In this document: positions 1 through 10,950 of the stretch, one piece after another
Layout: every line of letters begins with the position of its first letter
Position numbering within the stretch: the first letter of the stretch is position 1
NCBI GenBank assembly: GCA_030247855.1
Contig: JAPDRN010000074.1
Coordinates: forward strand, 62,001-126,000
Origin: Knufia peltigerae
Lineage: Eukaryota; Ascomycota; Eurotiomycetes; Chaetothyriales; Trichomeriaceae
DNA length: 64,000 nt
Direction: 5' to 3'
Notes under the pieces: model-generated
The model's database searches: none
What the model was told of the DNA's origin: nothing
The model's input: the letters and a program-made list of their open reading frames with translations, nothing else
Program-made: the position numbers and the translations under genes

Positions 1-1325
1 GCGCAAAGGAGAAGTTCACAGATGCTCAATCAGCCTATGAGCTGTTGAATGATCCCCAGAAGAAAGCTGCTTATGATCAGTTTGGAGCAGCAGCTTTCGA
101 CCAAGGCGCTGGTTTTGATCCTAGTGCCGGAGGCGGACATCCTTTCGGAGGCGCTGCTGGAGGAAATCCTTTCGCCGGTTTTGGTGGAGGGTTCGGGGCC
201 GAGTTCAACTTTGAAGACCTCTTTGGTGCCTTTACTGGAGGTAGTCGTCGTGGCCGAAGAGGAAGATCACCTTTCCAAGAAGAAATATTACAGGGTGACA
301 ACATTGAAGTCCAAACCAATATATCGTTCATGGACGCTGCGAAGGGTGTAACGAAGAATATCACCATTACGCCTCTTGTTGAATGCGGCACATGTAAAGG
401 CAACGGAATGAAAAAAGGTTCCCAGAAACAACAATGCAAATCATGTAATGGCACGGGTACTCGGGTACATGTGATGCAACAAGGGTTTCATATGTCGAGT
501 ACGTGCTCTACGTGCGGAGGAAGCGGAGTTACCATTCCAAGGGGTTCAGAGTGCGATACTTGTGCTGGCAATGGAGTAATACGACAAAGGAAGACTGTTC
601 AAGTCGACATTCCAGGAGGAGTTGAAGATGGAATGAGACTTCGCGTTTCTGGAGAGGGCGATGCGGCCCCAACAGGTACGGCTGTGGGAGCAAATGTTCG
701 AAGCGTACGCGGAGATCTCTACGTCTTCATCCGTGTAGCACCAGATGCAAGGTTCAGCCGGAATGGAGCGGACGTGCTCTATACTGCTGCAATACCTCTT
801 ACTACTGCTCTGCTTGGTGGTGAAGTCACGGTCCCGACGTTAGAGGGAGAGGTGAAGGTAAAGATCGCAACTGGAACTGGCACTGGTGACAGGATAACAC
901 TGCCTGGCAAGGGTATGAAGCGCCTAGGTGGGCGGCGGGATGCTTCAGGTGATTTGAGGGTCGAGTTCAAGGTCAACATGCCCAGATACCTTTCTGCCAA
1001 CCAGCGAACTCTTTTGGAGATGCTGGCAGATGAGATGGGCGACAAGACCGCAAAGAGGATTATGAACATCGACTCCTTAAAGAAGTAAGTTTGTTGTTAC
1101 TCGGTCGTGGAAAATGCTTACCATCTGTGCAGGGAAACATCCTCAGACTCCAACTCGAAGCCATCAAACAAAGCTGCAGATCACAAGAACGAGGGATTTC
1201 TCAAATCTGCATGGCATAGACTGACCCATCAACATGACAACCTGGAACCCGAAGAGAAAGGCTCTCAGGGCAAGACAGACTCGAAAGACGATGACGAGCC
1301 AAAGAAGGCCTCAGGATCTGGCTAA
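1..1325 (+). CDS. MDJ1: Mitochondrial DnaJ-type chaperone Mdj1, 5'-truncated by the window edge
   Basis: Type I Hsp40 co-chaperone of mitochondrial Hsp70 in the matrix. The window opens inside the J domain; bases 1-2 end a codon cut by the edge, and the frame from base 3 gives its last helix (AYELLNDPQKKAAYDQFG). HPD and the targeting peptide lie upstream. A Gly/Phe-rich linker follows, then four zinc-binding repeats (CGTCKGNG, CKSCNGTG, CSTCGGSG, CDTCAGNG) and the C-terminal substrate-binding domain. The exon ends at 1084; a 48-bp intron (1085-1132, GTAAGT..CAG) leads to a last exon at 1133-1325, giving a charged tail with GFLKSAWHRLTHQ, typical of fungal Mdj1. Without splicing the frame stops at 1088, so the intron is needed. 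In-window length is 424 residues. Identity is sure; mitochondrial location is family knowledge, since the presequence is not visible. Confidence 0.93.
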
Positions 1326-1945
1326 CCTCCTGCTTCCTTCGCGATCCACCATTTCTCAATCATCTTGATTCATACTTCATAGCGACGGCGACAACGAGGA
1401 CCTCCAGGGATTGTACGTCATCTATAGCGGATTTTCTCAACCGTGGCACTTGGGTTGTCCATGTGTGCCTTTGGTAGTTGAAGTTTTCGAAAATGTATAT
1501 GTATTGTTGACCTTGATTATTAAGAGGACAGAATACCCTTCAACTCAGTGTACAATTACATACTAAATGAAAGCTAAAAGCACCACAATATATATAAATA
1601 TAAATATAACCATAACTATACAATGGTAGAACCACCTTGGTAGATAATTGCAGTTGTGGAAATACTCTGTTGTTTACTTTCCTGATGTATTGGAGACGAT
1701 ACTCCGTATACGATCTTGACTCGCTTCTCGCTATTACGCTTCATCTCATCCAATCCCCCACTCTGCCATCATTGTCACTCTCATCACTCGACTTTGGCGG
1801 CTACCTGCGATTCTGTCAGGCTTCAACATTATTCCTTTAACCATGGTTCCCCTTGCCATCTAACATTCGAAGTTCGTGTCGCGTATTGCGCCTCCCGGTC
1901 GAACTCCCAACTCACCACATAATCTTGCGGATCTCTACCGTCAAA
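1326..1945. other. Intergenic: MDJ1 3' region and BRO1 leader
   Basis: About 620 bp without a gene. It holds the MDJ1 3' untranslated region, an AT-rich stretch at about 1588-1620 and a pyrimidine-rich leader upstream of BRO1. An in-frame open stretch from 1853 begins at TTG, not ATG, so I do not extend BRO1 into it. Confidence 0.6.
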
Positions 1946-4900
1946 ATGGTGCAGGCGCCCATGTTATCGTGTCCGCTCAAACAGACACAAGAGATAGACT
2001 GGGTCGCACCTCTGAAGAATTATATTCGTACCTCCTACGGCGATGACCCCGAGAAATACTCTGAAGAGACGGCGACCCTTAATAGGCTCAGGCAGGACAT
2101 GAGAGGAGCAGGCAACGACTCGGCGTCGGGAAGAGACCTGCTCTACAGATATTACGGACAACTCGAGCTGTTAGACCTGCGTTTTCCAGTTGACGAGAAC
2201 CATATCAAGATTTCTTTCACCTGGTACGATGCCTTTACGCACTCCACGACCTCCCAATACTCGCTTGCCTTTGAGAAGGCCTCCGTCATTTTCAATATAT
2301 CGGCTGTTCTATCTTGCCATGCAGCATCGCAAAATCGATCGGAGGACAAAGACCTGAAGACTGCCTACCACTCATTTCAAGCGTCGGCCGGCATGTTTAC
2401 CTATATCAACGAGAATTTCCTGCATGCGCCGTCTACTGACCTCAATCGGGATACTGTCAAGACACTGATAAACATCATGTTGGGTCAAGCCCAGGAAGTC
2501 TTCTTGGAGAAACAGATTCGAGATGCAAAAAAGCCGGCACTATTAGCAAAGCTTGCTGCACAGGCTCAGTTCCTGTTCAGCCAGGCCAAGGAAGCCCTCG
2601 AAGCAGAAAGTGTTCGCGGAGTATTTGATTATACCTGGTTGAAGTTCATCCAGATCAAGGCTCTACATCTGTCTTCCTTGGCCGAGTACTACCAGGCACT
2701 GACAGAAGATGAGACTAATCTCCACGGCTCCGCGATTGCTCGATTACAACTCGCCGAGAATTCGAGCAAGCAGGCTCTTTCCTACGCTAAGGCTTTCCCT
2801 TCAACCCCTTCATCGTCATCGCAACTGGGTGCAGATGCCGCCACGACGCTGCAAGGGATCACTCGAAGACAGTTGGAGACGGTGCAAGAAAAGTTAACAT
2901 CCCTAGTCAAAGACAACGATTTCATTTACCACCAGACAGTCCCGGCAGAAGCTTCACTGTCACCCGTCACGAAAGTCCCGGCAGCTAAAGCAATTCCCCT
3001 CTCAGAACTGTATCAGGGACAAGATATCCAAAGAATCATTGGGCCAGACCTTTTTCAGAAAATCGTGCCCATATCGGTAACCGAGTCGGCCAGCATGTAC
3101 GATGAAGAAAAGGCGAAGTTGATACGATCAGAAGCCGAAAAGGTCGAGCAAGCAAATGGTGAAATGGCCGCAAGCTTGGATTATCTCAAGCTTCCGGACA
3201 GCTTAAATATACTGAAAGGCGGGTTGGATCAAGAAATGGGAATTGACAAAGAATTTGAACGCTGGTGTCAAGATATTTCGCAACAGCAGCCTTTTAGCAG
3301 TACTTTTGAGCAACTCCAGAGAGACAAGCAATTGGTTTTGGACAGTCTTTCCAAGAGCACGAAACAGCTGGACATGGAGGAGAGTGTCTGCGAGAAAATG
3401 AGGTCGAAGTACGGAGCCGACTGGACACAGCAGCCCAGTTCCAGATTGACCTCTACACTAAGAGCCGATATCAGGAGTTACCGCGACACAATTGATGAGG
3501 CCGGAACCAGTGACTCGCAATTGTTTGCCACTGCTCGACAGTATGAGGGCGATTTCGAAGAGATGAGAAGAGCGACAGAGCAGGGTGAAGTCGACGTTCT
3601 CTACCAGCAAGCCTTGATAAAAGCCGGGAGTTCATCCAAGGGCAAAGGCAGAGAACCCCAGGAAGGTTCCCTGCTTGATGAGGATTACGGTGAAGGCGGT
3701 CCTTCGGTGGCAGAACAGATTGCGAAGGTGGAAGATCTTCTACGAAAACTCAGCCTGGTAAAGCGTGAGAGAATGCAGGTTCTGAAAGATCTCAAAGAGA
3801 AGGTCCACACGGACGATATCTCAAACGTTCTCATTCTGAACAAGAAAGCGATAGCCAACCAGGAGACTCAGCTTTTCCAGGCTGAATTGGAAAAGTTCCG
3901 TTCTCACCAAAACCGGCTGATATCAACTGTACACAAGCAATCGTCTCTGCTGAAGGATCTGACGAAGAGCTATGGTGATCTCTTGCAGGACAAGAGAGTT
4001 CGCTCAGATCAGCAGAAATACGATTCAATACAAAAGAGCAGGAACAGCGTCCTTACCAGATACCGAAGGGTTTTCAATGCTCATGAGGATCTCACACAAG
4101 GCCTTTTGCGGGCTCAAGGCTTCTACAAGGAGATGAAGGAAAGTGTCGACAGTCTGGAGAAGAACGTCGAATCCTTCGTCAGCAATAGAAGAGCCGAAGG
4201 GGCCCAATTACTTCACCAGATTGAGCAAACCAAGAACAGTTCTGCCAGTGGTCAGGCTGCTGCCGAACAAAGACGGATGCAAGAGCTGATGAACAGGTTG
4301 TCGATGGAGCCAAAGTCGTCTTCTCCATCACAGATAGAAGCTCCTGCGCTCCCTCCAATGCCGACTTTGAACGCATCCAGGTCGCCAGCGGCCATCTCTC
4401 CATCATATCCCACTCCTAATGCAGACCCTCGCTTTACCATCCCACCTCGACATTCACCTGCGCCCGTTGTGCCCAACGGCTATTCAAGTCAACCTCAGCA
4501 ACCGGCTCAACCTGCGAATGCATCACCAATTGACGCGCAACATGCCTTTGCCCAAGGAGCTGCTACACCTCTTTCGACTGGATATAACCCGATGGCGTAT
4601 CCTGAGCGGTCAACTACCTCGTCTATGGGCCAACACCCTCCGACCCAGCAATCATATGGCTACTCACCAGTGACTTCTCCCCCCGTGGCTTCGACAAACG
4701 CATATTTCCCTCCTCAATCACAGCATGCTCCGCCGCAATCCCACACTCCTATCCAGACGATGAATTTCAACGCTCCAGGCGGACACCAATACTCGCAGCA
4801 TCCCCAATTTAACTATCCACCTCAACCAAACGCACAAGGTGTTCCCTACCAGTCCCCTTCGCCACACTCTCAAATGCCTCAATCACAACCACAATATCAA

Positions 4901-5161
4901 AACTATCAACCTTCGCCATACAACATGCCACAAAATTATGTTCCTCCACCACCGCCACCGGGACCGCCTGGTGGAGGCTCGAGCACTCAATATCCTCCCA
5001 ACCCAACGGGCGTATGGCCTAGCGGACCCGGAGGTTACGCAAGCTACCCACAGCCCAACCGATACCCGCAACAAGCGCCACCACAAGGTCATCAGCCATC
5101 GCAAGGTCAGGGCGGAAGTCAAGAGCAAGATCCTTGGGCAGGATTAAGTGCTTGGAAATAA
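1946..5161 (+). CDS. BRO1: BRO1-domain vacuolar sorting protein (ESCRT-III adaptor)
   Basis: Single-exon protein of 1,071 residues. Bro1 binds the ESCRT-III subunit Snf7 on endosomes and recruits the Doa4 ubiquitin hydrolase, allowing cargo entry into multivesicular bodies (family knowledge). Visible parts: an N-terminal BRO1 domain (about residues 5-390, with LLYRYYGQLELLDLRFPVDE and ISFTWYDAF), a helical coiled-coil V domain (about 400-790), and a Pro/Gln/Tyr-rich tail ending PWAGLSAWK. The N-terminus MVQAPMLSCPLKQTQEIDW fits Bro1 rather than the paralogue PalA/Rim20. The start is chosen because it is the first ATG in frame, with A at -3 and G at +4, and it matches the family N-terminus. 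Confidence 0.93.
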   Translation: MVQAPMLSCPLKQTQEIDWVAPLKNYIRTSYGDDPEKYSEETATLNRLRQDMRGAGNDSASGRDLLYRYYGQLELLDLRFPVDENHIKISFTWYDAFTHSTTSQYSLAFEKASVIFNISAVLSCHAASQNRSEDKDLKTAYHSFQASAGMFTYINENFLHAPSTDLNRDTVKTLINIMLGQAQEVFLEKQIRDAKKPALLAKLAAQAQFLFSQAKEALEAESVRGVFDYTWLKFIQIKALHLSSLAEYYQALTEDETNLHGSAIARLQLAENSSKQALSYAKAFPSTPSSSSQLGADAATTLQGITRRQLETVQEKLTSLVKDNDFIYHQTVPAEASLSPVTKVPAAKAIPLSELYQGQDIQRIIGPDLFQKIVPISVTESASMYDEEKAKLIRSEAEKVEQANGEMAASLDYLKLPDSLNILKGGLDQEMGIDKEFERWCQDISQQQPFSSTFEQLQRDKQLVLDSLSKSTKQLDMEESVCEKMRSKYGADWTQQPSSRLTSTLRADIRSYRDTIDEAGTSDSQLFATARQYEGDFEEMRRATEQGEVDVLYQQALIKAGSSSKGKGREPQEGSLLDEDYGEGGPSVAEQIAKVEDLLRKLSLVKRERMQVLKDLKEKVHTDDISNVLILNKKAIANQETQLFQAELEKFRSHQNRLISTVHKQSSLLKDLTKSYGDLLQDKRVRSDQQKYDSIQKSRNSVLTRYRRVFNAHEDLTQGLLRAQGFYKEMKESVDSLEKNVESFVSNRRAEGAQLLHQIEQTKNSSASGQAAAEQRRMQELMNRLSMEPKSSSPSQIEAPALPPMPTLNASRSPAAISPSYPTPNADPRFTIPPRHSPAPVVPNGYSSQPQQPAQPANASPIDAQHAFAQGAATPLSTGYNPMAYPERSTTSSMGQHPPTQQSYGYSPVTSPPVASTNAYFPPQSQHAPPQSHTPIQTMNFNAPGGHQYSQHPQFNYPPQPNAQGVPYQSPSPHSQMPQSQPQYQNYQPSPYNMPQNYVPPPPPPGPPGGGSSTQYPPNPTGVWPSGPGGYASYPQPNRYPQQAPPQGHQPSQGQGGSQEQDPWAGLSAWK

Positions 5162-6731
5162 CATGCGCGGGAGTCGGCGATTGGAAGATGAGGCATACAA
5201 GCTGGCCGGTCTTTGTTAGTTTATGAAGATGGAGCGTATGAAGCAATGTTTGAACAGACAGCGAATGATGACTCTATTCCTGAAGGTTTTTAGAACTTTG
5301 TCGTGATGTGATTTCAGTTTAACTTGTGTTGTCGTTTAGAAATCTGACTTTACATTTTCATTGGTACTAACTTAGCTGTGGTGCTTGGGAGCGTTGATAT
5401 TCGTCAAATGTGTTATGTATTCATGGATGATTACACATCACCTACCAACATGCGTTATTCATCGACGATTTATCAGGGTCGAAGAAGCTGTGGGCGGCCA
5501 ATGATGATTGCTCTACCCAATTGAGTCGATGATGATGTGAACCATCTATGGGGACATGTACCGACGAGAATGTACGAAATTTTACGACGGAGAAGCCGTG
5601 ATGACAAGACAATGCATAAAGTAAGAAGTTGATTGGGGTAATTCTGTGACGGAATGAGAGTGATGGCATGTGGCGACGACGACGATGATATACAAAGGGC
5701 AACGGGTGTGGCATTGAGTATAGAAGGAATATCGATAGGGTTAACATGAGAGACAGACCCGGTGTCAATGGCAGGGTAGACTGGGAAATAAGCATAATAC
5801 CTTTTCCAGGTAGGTGATAGTGACGATGTGGGGAGGGGGAAGACGGCAACATAGGTGGACGACGAGGAGTACCGACGGCGACGATGATCTATATCGACGA
5901 CAATAAGTGGGTACTGACAGTAAACACAAGATCGACGACGACATGTTTAGAACGAAATTAGATATCGACGGTGATATCTGGCGGTGACAGCATACCCGAC
6001 GACGACATACTAATGGTGATGTGTGTTGATGATGAGCTATCGACGACGAGCTAGTGACGATGACTTGTCGACAATGAGCTACATCGATGACCAGGTGTAC
6101 TACCTGTAAGATACACCAACGATGTTATAGGTATACAACGCCAACAACACCAACCTTTTCTTCTCCAAGGTCTTGCACAAGGCAAAAAGACAATGATGAA
6201 AAAAGGTTCTCATCAAGATGAGAAGAGTTCAACAAAAAATTGCTGGATCAGTGAGCTTGCCAACAATGCCTCTCAGAGACAATCTGTGGCCTTTCGCAAC
6301 CAAGGCTACTTGTCCACAGACACTCCTATCGCGACACTGTTGGCGAAGACACAAAGAACCAGGGACCCTGGGGGCCTCTTGTCGGTGACCGAAGTCACCC
6401 TCAACACAGCACACACACACACGCAACACCGTCATACTCCTAGACTCTGTGGCTGCAAAAACAGCCATCCTGCACCAAAAAATATCAGACTGAGAGAACA
6501 ACAGCACAAGAACTTGCCAGACGCCCAACGCCCTGATCCAACGCCCTTTCCGAACCCCCAAATGAACACGAGAACCAACAAACAAGCAAGCGCCCCTACA
6601 ACCGCCCGTCCAACGACATCACCCAAACACACATCGACAACGACACACCTCGGGGGCGACCAGCATCCTTGAACCCACACCTGAAGACAGCCCACCCCCC
6701 ATCGCAACTGCCGGTGAGTACAAGCGAATCC
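5162..6731. other. Intergenic, gene-poor, with low-complexity DNA
   Basis: About 1.57 kb. No reading frame here has protein-like composition or start context. It holds the BRO1 3' region, degenerate CGACGA/GATGAT-type repeats (about 5670-6095) and a short AC tract (6409-6422). Open frames at 5442-5852 (minus) and 6193-6672 (plus) look like chance. Confidence 0.5.
5670..6095. repeat. Degenerate CGACGA / GATGAT trinucleotide-rich tract
   Basis: The stretch is dominated by interspersed CGACGAC, GATGATG, ATCGACG and GTGACGATG words separated by 5-30 bp, without one fixed period. It reads as a decayed trinucleotide satellite. No protein-coding frame runs through it. Confidence 0.55.
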
Positions 6732-7076
6732 TTAGTTCGCGTCATTACGCCTCGGGCGTTCTGCGAACGGATTGCCCTGGCAGCTGCGATAGGTGGCAGC
6801 CCATTCAGGGAGTTGATAGAACGAAGGGTCCAGGCCTGGTCGCGAGTCCCTTTGGTGGTCGCGCATGTGTTGGGTGAGCGTGCCCGGGGGAGAGTAGACG
6901 CTGCTCGGGTATCGAGGGCGGGGATGGGCCTTCGCCTTGCGGCGAAGGTCTTGTCCACCGACGACGACACCCTTGATTGAGGTTTCGGACACTGAGGTGG
7001 TCCGGGGAGGGACAGGACGAGGTGCTGGTTCATCGTCCATGACTGATGCACGTCTGCAGCTGAACATACAACCCAT
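6732..7076 (-). CDS. Small predicted N-myristoylated/palmitoylated protein (MGC motif)
   Basis: A 114-residue frame starting MGCMFSCRRAS. Gly2 with Ser6 fits an N-myristoylation signal, and Cys3/Cys7 next to it are typical palmitoylation sites, so a peripheral membrane anchor is likely (inference from the motif). The rest is hydrophilic and Pro/Arg-rich (PAPRPVPPR, AHPRPRYPSS), with no domain I recognise; a short C-terminal patch (SFYQLPEWAATYRSCQGNPFA split over the end) looks ordered. The start is the ATG beginning the lipidation motif; the frame runs further upstream without good composition. No neighbour supports a function. Competing long frames on the same strand are read-throughs of the GGA tract. 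A real but unknown gene is plausible. Confidence 0.5.
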   Translation of the reverse strand: MGCMFSCRRASVMDDEPAPRPVPPRTTSVSETSIKGVVVGGQDLRRKAKAHPRPRYPSSVYSPPGTLTQHMRDHQRDSRPGLDPSFYQLPEWAATYRSCQGNPFAERPRRNDAN

Positions 7077-7198
7077 TTTGAAAGTGGAGCGAAGTTTTCG
7101 AGAAGAAATGGTGTAACGTTGTATGATGGTAATGCAAGCGAGTCTGAAGAGATTCGAAACCAGATTCGGCCGGGGGAGGACATTATTTGTAGTTTCTC

Positions 7199-7240
7199 GA
7201 GGAGGAGGAGGAGGAGGAGGAGGAGGAGGAGGAGGAGGAG
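7199..7240. repeat. (GGA)n microsatellite
   Basis: About fourteen consecutive GGA/GAG units. On the opposite strand they give poly-Ser, poly-Leu or poly-Pro in the three frames, which creates misleading open frames. Confidence 0.9.
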
Positions 7241-7500
7241 AATCCGAGCGGGCTGTGCTCGCCGTGATGCCCACTCTCTGACCCTCTGATCGGAGGAGAA
7301 TGGAGAGTTGTGTGGCAGGTCGAGGCGTCGAAGGTTTGTAGAAGAGTTTGTAGATCTTTGGTGTGTTCCGCATATTTCTTGCGGATGCCATTGAACATGA
7401 ATGGTGCCAATGGACGACCTTGGGCTGTAACGGGACCCGGATGATGTTCGGGTCGACGATGAGGGAATATCTTGTCGACTACACCTTTGGATCGTCTCCA

Positions 7501-7781
7501 TCCAGCCCCTCTTTGCGCCCATTTTGTAAGAGCCTTGGGGTCGATCAAATCAACCATCCCCAGTTCCAAAGATTTTCAGTAGAGCAGGCAGCAAACCAGG
7601 AAGAGGCGTAGTGCAGAGAAAGCAAAAAAAGACATGTGCTCGACCTCTGGATGTCGAATTGTACCCATCTCAGCCCCTCTTTTGTGCCCTTCTCGTGCAA
7701 GATGTCGGGTCGATCAAATCGATCATCCCCAGTTCCAACAAGGTTTTCAGTAGAGCAGGCATCAGGACAGAAACAGGCGCA
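7501..7781. repeat. Imperfect tandem duplication, unit about 170 bp
   Basis: The core of copy A (about 7501-7612) and copy B (about 7669-7781) share CAGCCCCTCTTT, GGTCGATCAAATC, CATCCCCAGTTCCAA and TTTTCAGTAGAGCAGGCA in the same order and spacing. Similarity continues weakly on both sides (GCTCGACC, a run of A followed by GAC), which points to a head-to-tail duplication. The copies differ by scattered substitutions and small indels. No coding frame is kept in both. Confidence 0.75.
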
Positions 7782-8903
7782 ATGTAAAGTGGGAAGAAAA
7801 AAGACTGGTGCGGGTCTTTTTCTGTCTCTCAGTCATTATTGTTGCCGCAGGCATTGGGGAACCGATGGTGGTTTTCATCTGTATGGCATAATCAATCCTT
7901 GTCTTGCACTTTAGTATGTGCTCAATGTATATTGGTGTCACAAATTTCGATATTTTCGCATTGAGTATTTCCTATAGGCAGTTATGGCCGTGCACATTCT
8001 GCGTGAACAGGCAACAATACTTCTCTTGCACGAGACAATGCGTAGTGATACCTTTTTCCGTATGGACCATACACGAACCGTGTCTCGAAATCTGTCGACA
8101 CGTAGAAGGAGTGGATTCATCATGGCCGAGGGGTCCCAGCGAGAAAGAGAGATGGGTGGGGGGGAGGAAACGTCGTGAGTTTTTGAGAAGCCCAACCGTG
8201 GTAACTTCTGCTTTTGCAAAATGCCTCAAATTGGTTCTTATAGAGATTTCCATTGTAGATCCGAGTCACTTTTTTGTTGTTGTTATTGTTGTCGGGGGGG
8301 CGGATCACTATCAAAGGTCGAAGGTCAGGTCAAAGGGGAGAGGACGAGTGAAGTGGAAACAAATCGCGATCTACATTTTGACCCCGGTGCGTGTTTGGCG
8401 AAAAGCTCCACAAAAATGTTCGGACTCGAAATCCGTGTCATGTTGCAGCCTTGTCCAAACTTGACGTGACGAGGCTGAAACGCGTTCGGCCGCCCGGGGG
8501 GGGTTTTATTACAATAGGAAGATGTTCACAGCCTTGCACTTCATCACGTGCGACAATCTCGTTTTTCTCTCACGTCCAGGACGACCTCAAGTGCTGGGAG
8601 AAGTATAGGATTCGAGCAAAGGAGGTTGCCCTAAATAGATTATGTAATGGACAGCGTTGCATACCTCCCAAGGGTCATCTGGAATAGTCTGTATTTGTTA
8701 CCAATTAGTCCCGGTCTCACTGATGGTGTTCACGTAGTCAGTCTTGTACGCAGAGGCGATTATTTATATTCATTTCACAAGAACTACACACAGTACATAA
8801 TAAATGAACATGACAATCTTTATAGTCTCACGCAGATAGGCATTTAACTCTTCATGCATTGCGTCAAGTCTACATAGTATCTATATAGGTGTCCTCCCTC
8901 CCG

Positions 8904-10950
8904 CTAGGCATTCGAAATTTCAACATGATCTTCCTGTCTCTTGAAATCTGTAGGATTCGTTGTTACCGTGCCATCGTCCATGTCCGTGGCGGTATTGTTC
9001 AAAGTGTTTGTGTTTGGCCCGTCCAGTCGAGTCTTCCTCATCGTGACGGCGGTGTGTTTTGTGAAGTACAACGAAGGGTCACGAATAAAAGTACTGACCA
9101 CGAAAGCGGCCACTCCGAACGGTATCGACACAAGCCATGCAATCTTGAAGGCGTCGGTGTAACCCCAGCGGACGGCCTCCGAAGCGGCACTGACGACGTC
9201 TTGGGGCACTTGTGCCAACTCGGACTTGATCCCAGCCGACAGAGCGACAATGAGTCCGGGAACTCTATCGACAGGGTAACCCAGGGGTGTAACTGCGGTG
9301 ATGACGCGACTGGGGATCGTCGTGGCGGATCGATTATTCACCACAGTGGTGAAGATGGCCGTGCCGATTGCTCCTCCTAGGAATCGTACGCCTCCTATCA
9401 AGCCGTAAGCCAGACCAATGTCTCGTTGTGGGATGTGTAGTCCACAGGTGACATAACAGGCGATCAAGATCCATCCAAAGGGGATATTGGTGAAGGCCTG
9501 GAACACCACTCCCATGGCGATGCGGTCGGGGGTGATCAGGGCCATGAGGGCGGTGAAGATGGATTGAATGGCCACGGCCGTCATGATCTGCCAGTGGACG
9601 TGTTTGATCTTGAACAGCAGACCACCAAGTACGGTGCCTCCCAGTGCACCACAAGCACCTGCGGGGATGTTGTAGATTCCAGCCTTGATGGAGTCCGAAG
9701 TGAAGACGTAGGCGATCTCTTCCGGGATCAGTGTGTTGATGCTGATAAACACCAGACCGGTGACAAAGATGACCACCAAAAGGGAGGTGAACTCTCGGAA
9801 TTTCTTGAATAGTCTGTAAGGGAAAATAGGCCGTTTGACCGGACCGTAAAAGTCCCAGAAAAATGTGCTGATGAACACCACGATGCCGATGATCAAGGGC
9901 GCGAGGACGTGTGCCGACGCCCATGGGTATGTCGTGCCACCCCAGCCCAGGCCGAGGAGAAACAATGTCGTCCCACATGTGAACAAAAAGATCCCACCGT
10001 AGTCGAGCTCGCCGAGGATGTCGCGGCGACTACGATCCAAAAAGGGACGTGACGGAGGTGTGTAGAAGATTGCCGTCCCGGCAAAGGAGATGACCCCCGT
10101 TATGACTCCCAGGATGTATATCCAGCGCCACGAGGCATTCTTCGTGAGCGCCCTGGCCATGAGAGGGCCAAAGGCACTGGTCGCGAGGATGTGCAGTTCT
10201 GTGGATGCGAGACCGAGTGAACGATACCTGTTGGGTAGAAGTTCTGATATGGCCGGGTAGTTGCTAGATGAGTGGCCGTTGGTATTAGTATTCAAGTGTG
10301 TACAACAGCCGATGAGAGAACAGACGAAAGGTGACATAAACAACAATACTGAGGTATGGTTTTCGGGGAGAATGGAATACTGGCAAGGTAACAAGTGCGC
10401 CGGCAATGACTCACACGAATGCAGTCCCTGTTCCAAATCCAAGAATTACCATGGCCGCTATACTTTGGTGAACCGATTGAGATGTGGCACCGATGATGTG
10501 ACCTATGATGAGAACAATTTGGCCAAACAACAAGGTATCCCGACGGCCGAAGAAGTCACTCAGTTGTCCTGCCAGAGTAAATGCCACACTCGCAGCCAAG
10601 GACCAGCCCGAGGCCATCCAACTGACATTGTCGGTAGACCCTTGCAGTTCAAGGGAGATGGGGACGAGGACCGAAAAGACGGTGTTGATGGTGAAGCTGA
10701 TGGAAGGGTTTCCCGTAAATCCAAGAAAGAAAATGGCTATCCAGGTCCTTATGCTGACTTTGCGCTCATCGTCCAAGTCTTCGAGAGCCGCACGATGAGG
10801 ATCTCCATGGTCGTCGCGGATATTGGGATCGAGGAGTTCGTTGCCGATCTCTCCCTTTACGGGCTTTTTCTCAGCCTCGTGCTCTTCGCGGTGCTCATGC
10901 GCCGCCACTTGCTGCTGACTGATGTGCGACGACATCTTCTTCGGAGACAT
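8904..10950 (-). CDS. MFS efflux transporter, TRI12/DHA2-like (14-TM type)
   Basis: Proton-driven plasma-membrane efflux pump, substrate unknown. Two exons: 10950-10415 and 10263-8904 (151-bp intron, GTGAGT..TAG, branch site CTAAT), giving 631 residues. The first 65 residues are hydrophilic and charged. Transmembrane helices follow from about residue 67, with the loop motif GQLSDFFGRRD after the second or third helix as in the MFS A-motif, and SELLPNRYRSLGLA at the helix 5 region as in fungal trichothecene/siderophore-type pumps. The tail carries Asn/Thr-rich hydrophilic sequence. A second in-frame ATG at 10935 is possible. It lies next to, and on the same strand as, the fumarylacetoacetase gene, hinting at export linked to the neighbouring enzymes (inference). 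A role in siderophore transport is an alternative. Confidence 0.88.

Larger units (their letters stand above)
7077..8903. other. Intergenic with GGA tract and tandem duplication
   Basis: About 1.8 kb between the small lipid-anchor candidate and the end of the MFS gene. It holds a GGA microsatellite and an imperfect tandem duplication (separate entries), G-rich runs near 8155-8167 and 8294-8303, and AT-rich DNA near 8750-8890. A 186-codon frame at 7904-8464 starts at TTG and has Cys/Val-rich random composition, so it is not called. Confidence 0.5.

Noticed and set aside
1853..1945. N-terminal extension of BRO1
   Set aside because: The extension begins with TTG and lacks family similarity; the ATG at 1946 gives the conserved start.
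5442..5852. 136-codon minus-strand open frame
   Set aside because: Low-complexity His/Ser/Leu content from repeat-rich DNA; no start context or motif.
6193..6672. 159-codon plus-strand open frame with ATG
   Set aside because: Composition is Thr/His/Pro-rich from AC-rich DNA, with no family resemblance and no conserved-looking block.
6596..7522. 308-codon minus-strand open frame
   Set aside because: It reads through the GGA tract as poly-Leu and overlaps the better MGC-start frame; sequence either side is unlike protein.
7904..8464. 186-codon plus-strand open frame
   Set aside because: It starts at TTG and has Cys/Val/Arg-rich random composition; overlapping frames on the other strand are as long.
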